64,000 nucleotides of DNA from Spirosoma luteum DSM 19990 (GTDB lineage: Bacteria > Bacteroidota > Bacteroidia > Cytophagales > Spirosomataceae): positions 47,645 to 111,644 of the forward strand of contig NZ_KB893256.1 in the NCBI RefSeq assembly GCF_000374065.1, written 5' to 3'. Every line of letters starts with the position of its first letter. Position 1 is the stretch's first letter. A program made the position numbers and the translations under genes. The notes under the pieces are model-generated. The model ran no database searches and was not told the DNA's origin. It worked only from the letters and a program-made list of their open reading frames with translations. Positions 41,786-50,524 of this stretch are shown here, piece after piece.

Positions 41786-42376
41786 ATGACAGCGTATAGC
41801 CTGATCGTTTTGACGTGGCTGGTGTTTGGCGGGATACACAGCATTATGGCCACCAGCCGGGTCAAGCAACAATTACAGTCGTCTTCGCTTTTTAGGCAAC
41901 GCTATTACCGGTTGCTGTACAATGGCCTTTCTTTGCTTACTTTTTTGCCTGTATTGTTCGCCTTGCATATGGCCCCGGCCGAATTCCCTGGTGCCTGGCA
42001 TGGGTCAGCCTGGGCCGGGAATCTGGTCAGTGGGGTGGGTGTTTTGCTTGGCCTGTTTGCCCTGAAAAGCTATAATCTGGCTGAATTTATCGGCTGGCCT
42101 GCCAATCAGGTTACCAAAACGGGCAATCTCCAGCAGCGGGGACTACTCCGCTATGTACGACACCCGTTATATTCGGCTACCATACTGGCTATCAGTGGCC
42201 TTTTTATTCAGCACCCCGACTGGAGACACGTACTTTTTGGCCTCTCGGCATTTTTGTATATCCGTATCGGTATTCATTTTGAAGAAAAGAAACTGGTGAG
42301 AATGTTTGGTGATGCCTACGTGCAGTACCGAGAGCGGACTCCCATGCTTGTTCCCGCTATTAAGCCAGAACGCTGA
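41786..42376 (+). CDS. ICMT/NnrU-type membrane methyltransferase
   Basis: This 196-aa protein has about five transmembrane helices. RHPLYSATILAI and EEKKLVRMFGDAYVQYRERTP are the motifs of the isoprenylcysteine carboxyl methyltransferase/phospholipid methyltransferase superfamily, where they bind S-adenosylmethionine at the membrane surface. The substrate may be a lipid or a membrane amine; the family is broad. It follows the radical SAM gene by 33 bases on the same strand and could be co-transcribed with it. Confidence 0.85.
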   Translation: MTAYSLIVLTWLVFGGIHSIMATSRVKQQLQSSSLFRQRYYRLLYNGLSLLTFLPVLFALHMAPAEFPGAWHGSAWAGNLVSGVGVLLGLFALKSYNLAEFIGWPANQVTKTGNLQQRGLLRYVRHPLYSATILAISGLFIQHPDWRHVLFGLSAFLYIRIGIHFEEKKLVRMFGDAYVQYRERTPMLVPAIKPER

Positions 42377-42538
42377 CAAACACACGGATTTTCGTGGTTA
42401 CGTATAAGTTTGCCTAACGCCTGCGGAGGATAACTATCCTGGAAATTGCCACAAATCCATCGTTGGGTTAAATTATTTTTTATTCGACCGCAAGTTTTTA
42501 TTCCTTTTGGGGCCTATTACCTAAAGAATACAACCAGG

Positions 42539-43114
42539 GTGAACGAAACCATTGATGAAACCACCAGACTCGACCAGCTACGGCAGGGGCACGAACCTAC
42601 GTTTCGATGGCTCGTGGATACCTACCAAAAGCGGGTGTTTCGAACGGCTCTGGCCATCGTTTCATCACCTCAGGAGGCCGAAGATGTGGCGCAGGAGGTG
42701 TTTATCGAGGTGTTCCGAACTGTAAGTAATTTTCGCGGGGAGGCCAGTCTTGCCACCTGGCTCTACCGGCTGACCACGTCGAGGGCGTTGAAAAAAGAAC
42801 GGGACCGCAAGCGCAAGAAACGGTTTGCTTTCATGACTACCCTCTTTGGCGATGATGGTGAGGCCAGTTACGACCCGCCCGATTTCCAGACGCCCGAAAC
42901 CACGCTGGAAACGAGCGAGCAGACGCGACAAATCAGTCAGGCGGTGCAGGGGCTGGCCGAATCGCAGCAGGTAGCGTTCACCCTGCATTATCAGGAAGAA
43001 TTATCGTACCAGGAAATAGCGGCCGTTATGGAAACATCGGTGTCGGCAGTCGAATCGCTGCTGTTCCGGGCCCGGCAAACATTACGTAAAAAATTAACTC
43101 CTCTCAGGTCATGA
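42539..43114 (+). CDS. ECF RNA polymerase sigma factor
   Basis: This 191-aa sigma-70-family factor has region 2 at about 15-95 (PTFRWLVDTYQKRVFRTALA, AEDVAQEVFIEVFRTV) and region 4 at about 130-185 (LHYQEELSYQEIAAVMET). The frame opens at 42446, but the first 31 residues do not look like a sigma factor; GTG 42539 is the likely start, giving a product of typical ECF length. The next gene overlaps by 4 bases (ATGA) and sits where an anti-sigma factor is usually found. It probably directs transcription of envelope genes, perhaps the cluster to 48308. Confidence 0.88.
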   Translation: MNETIDETTRLDQLRQGHEPTFRWLVDTYQKRVFRTALAIVSSPQEAEDVAQEVFIEVFRTVSNFRGEASLATWLYRLTTSRALKKERDRKRKKRFAFMTTLFGDDGEASYDPPDFQTPETTLETSEQTRQISQAVQGLAESQQVAFTLHYQEELSYQEIAAVMETSVSAVESLLFRARQTLRKKLTPLRS

Positions 43115-43443
43115 ATCAATCAACCAATGAACCCAATGAGCCGGACCGGTGGGAAACCGACTTCCGGCAGTGGGGCAAACGTCCCCAGCCCGAACAGCGC
43201 CCGTTTTTTTATACCCGGCTACAGGCCCGGCTGAACCAGTCAGTGGAGTCGGCTACGTGGCTACCCTGGTGGCTGCGTCGACCGGCTTACGCCTATTCGG
43301 CCCTGTGTGTGCTGGTACTCCTCAACGTGGGGGTGGCCGCAACGGTAGCCGATACCCCTACTGCCGACAATGAACGGACGACGGTAGCCAGTGTTTTTCA
43401 GGACGATTATTCGGTAGATTCTATCCTTACACCTTATGAATGA
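43111..43443 (+). CDS. Putative membrane anti-sigma-type protein
   Basis: This 110-aa protein has a polar N-terminus (about 1-55), one transmembrane helix at about 63-83 (YSALCVLVLLNVGVAATVA) and a short acidic periplasmic tail. It starts inside the sigma gene stop (4-base overlap), the usual place of an anti-sigma factor. It has no zinc-binding HxxxCxxC motif, so the anti-sigma role is inference from position and topology. The next gene overlaps it by 8 bases. Confidence 0.7.
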   Translation: MNQSTNEPNEPDRWETDFRQWGKRPQPEQRPFFYTRLQARLNQSVESATWLPWWLRRPAYAYSALCVLVLLNVGVAATVADTPTADNERTTVASVFQDDYSVDSILTPYE

Positions 43444-43972
43444 TCCACGACGCACCCGTTTGCTAACGGGCATCATCATCGCGCTGGTAGCCCTGAACAT
43501 GGGCTTGCTGGGTTGGATTTGGTTGCGGTCCAACCGACCGGCACACCGGCCATCCCGAACCAGCAGCCGCACTTTCCTGGCCGATACCCTTGGCTTCGAT
43601 ACCCGGCAAAAACAGCAACTGGCCGATTTGCAAACGGTGTACTTTAAAGAGGTTCGCCCCCGGCAGCGGCAACTTCGGCAGGAGCGGAAGACCTATTTCC
43701 GGCTAACCGATTCGTCCTTTACCGAAGCGCAACGACGCCAGAAGGCTTTGGCGTTTCACCAGCGGTCGGCCGAAGTAGAGCTTATGACGCTGGCTCACTT
43801 CGATAAGGTAGCGGCCATTTGCAATCCGAAACAACAGCGACTGCTCAACCAGCTACTGAGCGAGTTGCCGGGCCGGGCCACGGCGGGTGGCACATTCCGG
43901 CTACCGGGTCAGGGTGGTCGGGGTAACCGGGCGCGGGGGGAGCGCAGGCAAGCCTTGGATTCGCTTAAATGA
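43436..43972 (+). CDS. Spy/CpxP-like periplasmic sensor protein
   Basis: This 178-aa protein has an N-terminal transmembrane anchor at about 9-31. Its alpha-helical periplasmic domain (about 45-145) contains LGFDTRQKQQLADLQTVYFK and repeated Arg/Gln-rich helices as in Spy/CpxP or heavy-metal-sensor (DUF3106-like) proteins. These bind misfolded proteins or metals and adjust envelope stress signalling. The tail is Gly/Arg-rich (GQGGRGNRARGE). It forms one operon with the sigma factor and the small membrane protein, which suits a stress-signalling module. Confidence 0.75.
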   Translation: MNDPRRTRLLTGIIIALVALNMGLLGWIWLRSNRPAHRPSRTSSRTFLADTLGFDTRQKQQLADLQTVYFKEVRPRQRQLRQERKTYFRLTDSSFTEAQRRQKALAFHQRSAEVELMTLAHFDKVAAICNPKQQRLLNQLLSELPGRATAGGTFRLPGQGGRGNRARGERRQALDSLK

Positions 43973-43989
43973 ACAGCAGTACCAAAATT

Positions 43990-44026
43990 AAAAAAGGGGA
44001 GGGTCATTGTTGGCTCTCCCTTTTTT
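43990..44026 (+). terminator. Terminator of the sigma-factor operon
   Basis: AAAAAAGGGG pairs with CTCCCTTTTTT (one bulge) over a 14-base loop and ends in a T-run, 18 bases after the stop of the Spy-like gene. Confidence 0.7.
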
Positions 44027-44080
44027 GTGTCAGCTGGACCCGTTTAACATTTCCCGATTCGACTGAAAATAAATTTTTTT

Positions 44081-44112
44081 GTCATTTCGATGCAGCAGAA
44101 ATCGAAAGAAAT
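44081..44112. repeat. Degenerate half REP-like repeat
   Basis: GTCATTTCGATGCAGCAGAA followed by ATCGAAAG resembles one arm of the palindrome at 1433-1517 but no second arm is intact. It lies in the 275-base gap after the sigma operon, which otherwise holds only the terminator. Confidence 0.4.
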
Positions 44113-44247
44113 GCCCTGGTACTCTCTGTAGTGAGGAAACTGAGTCAGGGTATGAATTTTTTTCAAACCGACCGCAAGTTTTTGTCCGGCATGGGCCCTA
44201 AGTATGTGAAAAGCCTTTAGAGACTACTACTCAACCAACATACAACC

Positions 44248-44940
44248 ATGAATACAACCGCAAAATACATCGCTCTTACCCTCGCCCTGACGGGTAGTTT
44301 TTTGTTGGGTAACGAACCAGCAGCGCAGGCTCAGCATCAAAACCGAGACAATCGTAACACCGCCGTAAGTCGGCGATCCAACCGTCGGGACGTAGTCGTC
44401 CGGCAGCCCGTCCGCAAGGAAATAGTCGTTCGTCAGCCCGTGCGTAACACCGTCGTTGTTCGTCAGCCTGCCCGTACTACCGTCGTCACCCGACCCGTAG
44501 CCCGGTCCCGTTACAGTGCGTTGCCTGCTTACCGCAGCCGCGTGTCGTTTGTTCCGGCCGGAGCCCGAGCGTATCCGCTGGGGGGCGTGTCGTACCGCTA
44601 CCACAACGGCCTGTATTACCGGCCCATCGGTTCCTCGTTTGAGATTGTCAGTGCGCCCATCGGTTTCCGGCTGAACGTGTTGCCCACTGGATATTCCCAA
44701 ATTATGGTGGGGCCTAATCCCTATTATTATTACTACGGGGCGTTTTACCAGCCCTTGCCTTACAACGCCGGTTACCAGGTCATTGCGCCCCCCGTGGGTG
44801 CCCGCATTCCGGAGTTGCCTAATGGTTACGACCAGGTGTATATCGACGGAATACCGTACTACGTGTTTGACGGCATCTACTACCGGGCCGTCGTGGATAA
44901 CCAGGGCTATACCTGGTATGAGGTAGTCGGGAATCGCTAA
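44248..44940 (+). CDS. DUF6515 protein with RQPVR repeats
   Basis: This 230-aa secreted protein has a signal peptide (about 1-29, ending AAQAQ). Residues 49-88 are four 10-residue tandem repeats of the type VVVRQPVRKE, rich in Arg, Val and Pro. From about 105 a DUF6515 domain has Tyr-rich modules (VSYRYHNGLYYRPIGSSFEI, PNPYYYYYGAFYQPL, IPYYVFDGIYYRAV), three copies of a YY(R/Q)P-type unit. Its role is unknown; a basic, surface-bound envelope protein fits. It lies between the sigma operon and a PepSY-like gene and may belong to that regulon. Confidence 0.8.
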   Translation: MNTTAKYIALTLALTGSFLLGNEPAAQAQHQNRDNRNTAVSRRSNRRDVVVRQPVRKEIVVRQPVRNTVVVRQPARTTVVTRPVARSRYSALPAYRSRVSFVPAGARAYPLGGVSYRYHNGLYYRPIGSSFEIVSAPIGFRLNVLPTGYSQIMVGPNPYYYYYGAFYQPLPYNAGYQVIAPPVGARIPELPNGYDQVYIDGIPYYVFDGIYYRAVVDNQGYTWYEVVGNR

Positions 44941-45002
44941 GCCAATACCCAAGTCAATTGAACAGTAAACAACAAATCGAACCAGTAAACACAAAAACAA
45001 CC

Positions 45003-45395
45003 ATGAAAAAGACACTCATTGCCCTCGCTGTTGCCTCACTTTTCTACGTTTCCGACGCTATGGCCCAAACCGCCACGACGACGGGTAAACGGGCCAGAAT
45101 GCAGCAGGATAGCACGCACCGGCGGGGAGACCGGGGTGGCCTGAACTTCCGCGAAATGGAACAGTTGACCGCCAAAGACCTGCCGGCTTCCACCACATCA
45201 TTCATCAAAAGCAAGTACCCGAATGCCGAGATGAAGCGCATTGCCAAAAGCAAAGACAATCAGTATTTCGTGGTGCTCACCGAAACCGACAAGCCCCGGC
45301 ACATGCTGATTGCCGATAGCAAAGGCAACATTATCAAAGACCGCGAAATGCCTGCCCGCAAAGGCGGTCGCCACGGCGACAAAAAGCAGAGCTAG
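45003..45395 (+). CDS. PepSY-like periplasmic protein
   Basis: This 130-aa protein has a signal peptide (MKKTLIALAVASLFYVSDAMAQ). The C-terminal half (about 55-120) reads FIKSKYPNAEMKRIAKSKDN then YFVVLTETDKPRHMLIADSK, typical of PepSY-like (DUF2874, putative protease-inhibitor-like) proteins. The charged middle segment (HRRGDRGG) and Lys-rich tail are low complexity. I chose ATG 45003 for the signal peptide; the frame opens at 44958. It is followed after 84 bases by a beta-barrel gene, so it may belong to the same envelope group. Confidence 0.8.
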   Translation: MKKTLIALAVASLFYVSDAMAQTATTTGKRARMQQDSTHRRGDRGGLNFREMEQLTAKDLPASTTSFIKSKYPNAEMKRIAKSKDNQYFVVLTETDKPRHMLIADSKGNIIKDREMPARKGGRHGDKKQS

Positions 45396-45479
45396 AAACA
45401 GTACGCAGAGGTTGGCCGGATTAGTAACTCCCGGCCAGCCCCTGCTATCCATCCTTTCACTAAACCACCCCTCAACGTC

Positions 45480-48308
45480 ATGAAAACCCGGAAAATACAC
45501 CTGTTATACGTGTTTCTGTTGCTGACCGCTACAGTTGGCTACGGTCAGTCGCTGAGCGGCACCGTGGTCGATACCAAAGGAGAAACGCTGATTGGCGTCA
45601 CGGTCCGGCTCGCGGGCCTGCCCGACAGTAGCAGTCGGCGGGGCGTAGTGACAGACGTTGACGGACGATTTATGTTCGAAAACCTGTCCGTGGGCGTATA
45701 CCGGCTCCAGGCTTCCTATGTGGGTTTTGCCCCGAAATCACTGACGGTACGGGTCGATACGGGCGAGGTACAGCCACTGCGGATTGTATTGAGCGAATCA
45801 TCCCGGCAACTCAGCGAAGTAGTGGTGAAGGGGAAGATTGTAAGTGCGGAACAGAAGGGCGATACGCTTCAGTTGAACGCCGATGCCTACAAAGTAAACC
45901 GCGACGCTCAGGCCGAAGACCTGCTCAAAAAGATGCCGGGTATCGACATGAGTGGCGGGGATATAAAAGTACAGGGTGAAACCGTCCGTGAAGTGCTGGT
46001 CGATGGCAAACCATTCTTTGGTGATGACCCGACTATCGCTCTCAAAAATCTCCCCGCCGAGGTAATCGCCAAAATTGAAATTTTCGACCGGCAGAGCGAC
46101 CAGTCGCAGTTTACGGGCGTAAATGACGGGAATACCACCAAAACCATCAACATCGTAACCCGACCCGATAAACGGAACGGGCAGTTTGGCCGGGTATATG
46201 GCGGAGTGGGCACCAACGGAACGTATGCCGCCGGGGCCAGCGTGAATATCTTCAACGGCGACCAGCGGATTTCCATCATCGGGCAGAGTAACGACATCAA
46301 CCAGCAGAACTTTTCGAGCCAGGATTTACTCGGGGTGCAGAGCAGCGCGGGTAATGGCGGGGGTGGTCGGGGAGGAGGGGGCCGGCGTGGTGGTGGCCGG
46401 AGTGGCTCCGGTGGAGGGGGCGGAGGTGCTACCGATAACTTTCTGATAGGCCAGCAAAACGGTATCAATACAACCAACGCGCTGGGTATCAACTACTCCG
46501 ACAAGTGGGGTGAAAAACTCACCGTGCGTGGTTCGTACTTCATGAACCAGACCCAAAACCGGAGTGAGCAGTCGTTACTGCGGAATTACTACCAGACGAT
46601 CAACGATTTGACCCAAACCTACGGCGAACGGTCGACAAGCAAAAACAACAACATCAACCACCGGCTCAATTTCCGGCTCGACTATGCGTTCGATAAAAAT
46701 AACTCCCTGCTGATTACGCCCCGCCTGAGCTTTCAGACCAATAATTCCAACGCGTTTACCAATAGCAATACGCAGCTTGGTGACGCGCTGCTGAACCAGT
46801 CAACCAATACATATGCAGCCCGCAATCAGGGCTACACGTTCAATAATACCCTGTTGTTCCGGCACCGGTTCGAGACGCGGGGGCGCACGATTTCGCTCAA
46901 TATCGGGACGGCCCTCAATGATAAAACGGGGATGAGTACGTTGTCATCGGTCAATGAATTTTTCCAGGCCGATACTACCCGGCAAGTCATTGACCAGCGC
47001 ACCAACACGGCATCGAACGGGTATCAGTTTTCGGCGGGCCTGAATTATACCGAACCACTGGGTAAGGGCATCCTGCAGTTGTCGTACAACGCCGGGCTTA
47101 ACCACAGCAATTCGGACCGGCTCACCTACCGGCTCAACCCGCTGTCTGACCAGTACGACCAACTGGATTCCCTGCTCAGTAACCGTTTCGATAATGATTA
47201 CCTGACGCAGCGGGCGGGCGTGGGCTATAACCTGTCCAATAAAAAAGTCAGGCTGTCGGCTGCGCTGAATCTGCAACGGGCCGATTTGCAGAGCGACCAG
47301 CTTTTTCCCCGCGTCGGGCAGGTAAACCGGGCGTTCACCAATCTGCTGCCAACCGTTTTTGCTGATTACCGGTTTACGGATGATCTGCGGCTGCGGTTCA
47401 CCTACCGCACCAGTACCGATGCTCCCGGTATTACTCAGTTGCAGAACGTGCTGAACAATACTAACCCGTTGCAGCAAACCATCGGCAACCCCGACCTGAA
47501 ACAAAGCTACAGCCACGCCGTAACGGCCCGGCTAACCAGAACATCTATTCAGAAGGCAAACAGCCTGGTGGCGTTGCTGAGCCTGAATTACACGCAGGAC
47601 CCCATTGGCTCGTCGCTGTACATTGCCGAACAGGCGGGCGTTGTGCCGGGCGTTATATCCTCGGCGGGGACACCGATTTACCTGCAACAGGGTACCCAGC
47701 TGACCCGCCCTATCAACACCGGCCCATCGCTGAACTCGCGGGCGTTCGTGTCGTTCGGCAGTCCGCTCACGTTCATGAAGAGCAACCTGAACCTGAATAC
47801 CTCGGTAACGTACAACCAGACGCCCAGCCTCATTAATGGTCTGGTGAACAACTCAAACGCGTACGGGGTGAGTCAGGGCGTGGTGCTGAGTAGTAATATC
47901 AGCGAGAAAATCGACTTCACGCTGTCGTATAATTACGGCTATAACAAGGTCATGAATACGCTGCAACCCCAGCTAAATACATCCTATAATACCCAGACGA
48001 CCGGCGCTAATGTAGTCTGGAATGTCTGGAAAGGACTGGTGGTTCGTTCGGATGTCAATTACCAGCGATACGCAGGTTTGTCGAGCGGGTTCAATCAGCA
48101 GTTTACGCTCTGGAATGCCAGCCTGGCCCAGCGATTCCTGAAAAACCAGAATGGTGAACTGAAAGTATCGGTGTTCGATTTGCTGAATCAGAATACCAGC
48201 GTGAGCCGGTCGTTTTCGGAAACCTACCTGGAGGATAATCGGTCGCTGGTGCTGAAGCAGTATTTCATGCTCACGTTCACTTACAACCTGCGGCAGTTTA
48301 AATCGTAG
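45480..48308 (+). CDS. TonB-receptor-like outer-membrane beta-barrel protein
   Basis: This 942-aa outer-membrane protein has a signal peptide (about 1-22), a CarboxypepD-reg-like domain at about 25-110 (LSGTVVDTKGETLIGVTVRL), a plug-like region at about 110-260 (LLKKMPGIDMSGGDIKVQGE) and a C-terminal OMP_b-brl_3-type barrel ending in Tyr-Asn-Leu-Arg. An odd Gly/Arg-rich stretch (GGGGRGGGGRRGGGR and on) lies at about 287-318 in an external or plug loop. No SusD partner is present. It is the last gene of the sigma-factor neighbourhood and could carry a substrate of that system, but which is unknown. Confidence 0.82.
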   Translation: MKTRKIHLLYVFLLLTATVGYGQSLSGTVVDTKGETLIGVTVRLAGLPDSSSRRGVVTDVDGRFMFENLSVGVYRLQASYVGFAPKSLTVRVDTGEVQPLRIVLSESSRQLSEVVVKGKIVSAEQKGDTLQLNADAYKVNRDAQAEDLLKKMPGIDMSGGDIKVQGETVREVLVDGKPFFGDDPTIALKNLPAEVIAKIEIFDRQSDQSQFTGVNDGNTTKTINIVTRPDKRNGQFGRVYGGVGTNGTYAAGASVNIFNGDQRISIIGQSNDINQQNFSSQDLLGVQSSAGNGGGGRGGGGRRGGGRSGSGGGGGGATDNFLIGQQNGINTTNALGINYSDKWGEKLTVRGSYFMNQTQNRSEQSLLRNYYQTINDLTQTYGERSTSKNNNINHRLNFRLDYAFDKNNSLLITPRLSFQTNNSNAFTNSNTQLGDALLNQSTNTYAARNQGYTFNNTLLFRHRFETRGRTISLNIGTALNDKTGMSTLSSVNEFFQADTTRQVIDQRTNTASNGYQFSAGLNYTEPLGKGILQLSYNAGLNHSNSDRLTYRLNPLSDQYDQLDSLLSNRFDNDYLTQRAGVGYNLSNKKVRLSAALNLQRADLQSDQLFPRVGQVNRAFTNLLPTVFADYRFTDDLRLRFTYRTSTDAPGITQLQNVLNNTNPLQQTIGNPDLKQSYSHAVTARLTRTSIQKANSLVALLSLNYTQDPIGSSLYIAEQAGVVPGVISSAGTPIYLQQGTQLTRPINTGPSLNSRAFVSFGSPLTFMKSNLNLNTSVTYNQTPSLINGLVNNSNAYGVSQGVVLSSNISEKIDFTLSYNYGYNKVMNTLQPQLNTSYNTQTTGANVVWNVWKGLVVRSDVNYQRYAGLSSGFNQQFTLWNASLAQRFLKNQNGELKVSVFDLLNQNTSVSRSFSETYLEDNRSLVLKQYFMLTFTYNLRQFKS

Positions 48309-48407
48309 AGAAGGAGAGTCTGGCACACATTTCTAACAGCCACTGCTTTTTGGGCGTTATCACTACGAGTACCTTCTGATAATTCGTACGTACAACGCTC
48401 ACCCTCT

Positions 48408-50237
48408 ATGACTTCTACTGATTACCAGGCCATCGGCAATTACGGCCTCATTGGAAACTTACACACCGTTGCGCTGGTATCCATGCAGGGGTCGATTGAC
48501 TTTATGTGCTTCACCCGCTTCGATTCGCCCACCATCTTTGCCTCCATCCTGGATACGGACAAGGGCGGGTTTTTCGATATAAAACCCCAGTTGGCCGATG
48601 TTGATTACAAGCAGATGTACCTGCCCGATACGGCCGTGTTGCTTACCCGTTCGCTGGCCGAGGAGGGTGTGGCTGAAATAACCGACTTCATGCCGGTAAA
48701 AACCACGGAACAAAACTGCGCCCTGGTTCGCAGCGTGGTTGTAACCCGGGGAGAAATACCGTTTCGGATGCGTTGCCAGCCCCGGTTCGACTACGCCCGC
48801 GCCGAGCACAGCGTGGACGGTACCAAACACGAAGTGACGTTTACGAGTGAGTCTGAGCTCGTCCTGTCGTTTCGGCTCATCAGCGACGTTCCATTGGTTA
48901 TCGACGGTAAAGACGTGTACGCGGAGTTCACACTGGCCGAGAGAGAAACCGCGCACTTTGTCATCGAATCGGCTAAGGTTGATAAACAGCTGTCGGTGAA
49001 AAAAGCCCTGCACCACTACACGGTCGATGATTTTGACAAGACACTCAACTTCTGGAAAAACTGGATTGGCAAGTCGAAATATAACGGGCGGTGGCGCGAA
49101 ATGGTCAGCCGGTCGGCCATAACGCTCAAGTTGCTGACCTCCTGCGAATTTGGCTCCATGGTAGCTGCGCCCACATTCGGGCTGCCTTCCGTTATTGGCG
49201 GAAGCCGGAACTGGGATTATCGCTACACCTGGGTTCGGGACGCGGCCTTCGCCATGTACGCCTTCATCCGACTGGGTTTTATGGAAGAAGCAGCCGCTTT
49301 TATGAACTGGATTGGTAAGGAACTGGACACCATCGAACAGCACCAGGGCACCCTGCAACTAATGTATACCATTGAGGGCGGGGAGGAAATGCCGGAGCAG
49401 ATATTGACCAATCTGGAGGGGTACCGGCAGTCGAGCCCGGTGCGTATTGGCAACGCGGCTTACGACCAGTTTCAACTGGACATCTTCGGCGAGTTGATGG
49501 ATTCCATTTACCTCTACGATAAATTCCACGGGGCTATTACCTGGTCGTTCTGGCAGCACGTGGAGCGGCAGATTGAGTTTGTCTGCAACAACTGGCAACG
49601 ACCCGACCACGGTATCTGGGAAGTACGGGGGGGGCAGGCCGAGTTTCTGCAATCGCGGCTGATGTGCTGGGTAGCCCTGGACCGGGCCATCAAGGTAGTG
49701 GAACACCGGTCATTTCCATCGCCCCTGGAGCGGTGGCGGTCGGTGCGGGACCAGATTTACCGAACTATTTATGACGAATTCTGGAGTGAGGAAAAGCAGG
49801 CTTTTGTTCAGTACAGAGGGTCTGATGTGCTGGATGCTTCGGCCCTGCTGATGCCACTGGTTCGGTTTATTCACCCCAAAGAACCGCGCTGGCTCAGCAC
49901 GCTGGAAGCCATTGAGCGCGAGCTCGTCTCCGATTCGCTGGTGTACCGCTACCGGCTCGACTCCGGTGCCAGCGATGGGCTGGATGGAGAAGAAGGCACA
50001 TTTTCCATGTGCAGTTTCTGGTACATCGAGTGCCTGTCGCGGTCGGGGCAGGTAGAGAAAGCCCGGTTGTTGTTCGACAAGATGCTGGGCTACGCTAACC
50101 ATCTGGGGCTATTTGCTGAGCAGTTGGGCCGCCGGGGGCAGCAGCTGGGGAATTTTCCGCAGGCGTTCACCCATTTGGGCCTGATTAGTGCCGCCTATGA
50201 CCTGAACCGACGACTGGACAGCTTCCCGGAGTTCTGA
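48408..50237 (+). CDS. GH15 glucoamylase/trehalase-type hydrolase
   Basis: This 609-aa GH15 protein has an N-terminal beta domain of the trehalase-like type (YQAIGNYGLIGNLHTVALV, DFMCFTRFDSPTIFASILD) at about 1-180. It is followed by the (alpha/alpha)6 barrel with NWDYRYTWVRDAAF, the catalytic acid Glu405 in GIWEVRGG and the base Glu571 in LGLFAEQLG. There is no signal peptide, so it works in the cytosol, as do GH15 trehalases and glucodextranase-like enzymes; the substrate is an alpha-glucan or trehalose. It is a monocistronic gene with a terminator at 50335. Confidence 0.9.
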   Translation: MTSTDYQAIGNYGLIGNLHTVALVSMQGSIDFMCFTRFDSPTIFASILDTDKGGFFDIKPQLADVDYKQMYLPDTAVLLTRSLAEEGVAEITDFMPVKTTEQNCALVRSVVVTRGEIPFRMRCQPRFDYARAEHSVDGTKHEVTFTSESELVLSFRLISDVPLVIDGKDVYAEFTLAERETAHFVIESAKVDKQLSVKKALHHYTVDDFDKTLNFWKNWIGKSKYNGRWREMVSRSAITLKLLTSCEFGSMVAAPTFGLPSVIGGSRNWDYRYTWVRDAAFAMYAFIRLGFMEEAAAFMNWIGKELDTIEQHQGTLQLMYTIEGGEEMPEQILTNLEGYRQSSPVRIGNAAYDQFQLDIFGELMDSIYLYDKFHGAITWSFWQHVERQIEFVCNNWQRPDHGIWEVRGGQAEFLQSRLMCWVALDRAIKVVEHRSFPSPLERWRSVRDQIYRTIYDEFWSEEKQAFVQYRGSDVLDASALLMPLVRFIHPKEPRWLSTLEAIERELVSDSLVYRYRLDSGASDGLDGEEGTFSMCSFWYIECLSRSGQVEKARLLFDKMLGYANHLGLFAEQLGRRGQQLGNFPQAFTHLGLISAAYDLNRRLDSFPEF

Positions 50238-50334
50238 CGGCATGCCACCCCGGGGCGTTGACAACTTACTCCGCACTGACTGCCGGAGAAAAGCAGTTCT
50301 GTTCATCCATCAGGCAATACGCAAAAATACCTGT

Positions 50335-50371
50335 AAGAAGCCACGCCGGTTCCATCCGGGCGTGGCTTCTT
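50335..50371 (+). terminator. Terminator after the GH15 gene
   Basis: AAGAAGCCACGCC and GGCGTGGCTTCTT are perfect complements with an 11-base loop. It separates the GH15 gene from the convergent TonB receptor gene. Confidence 0.75.
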
Positions 50372-50524
50372 CGTGCCGTACCGGGTTTGGATATTGGGTA
50401 CGTTTCTGATTTTTGCACGACACAGAAGTAAGTACCAGTTAATGAAGGGATGCCGTTGAGATTCGCATCAACGACAATGGCTGGTAACCTGTACGCTGAA
50501 GTAAGGCCTTGGGGAACAGGGATA

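Noticed and set aside
48459..49358. A 299-aa antisense frame inside the GH15 gene
   Set aside because: It is a shadow of the GC-rich gene on the other strand and lacks any motif, while GH15 is certain.
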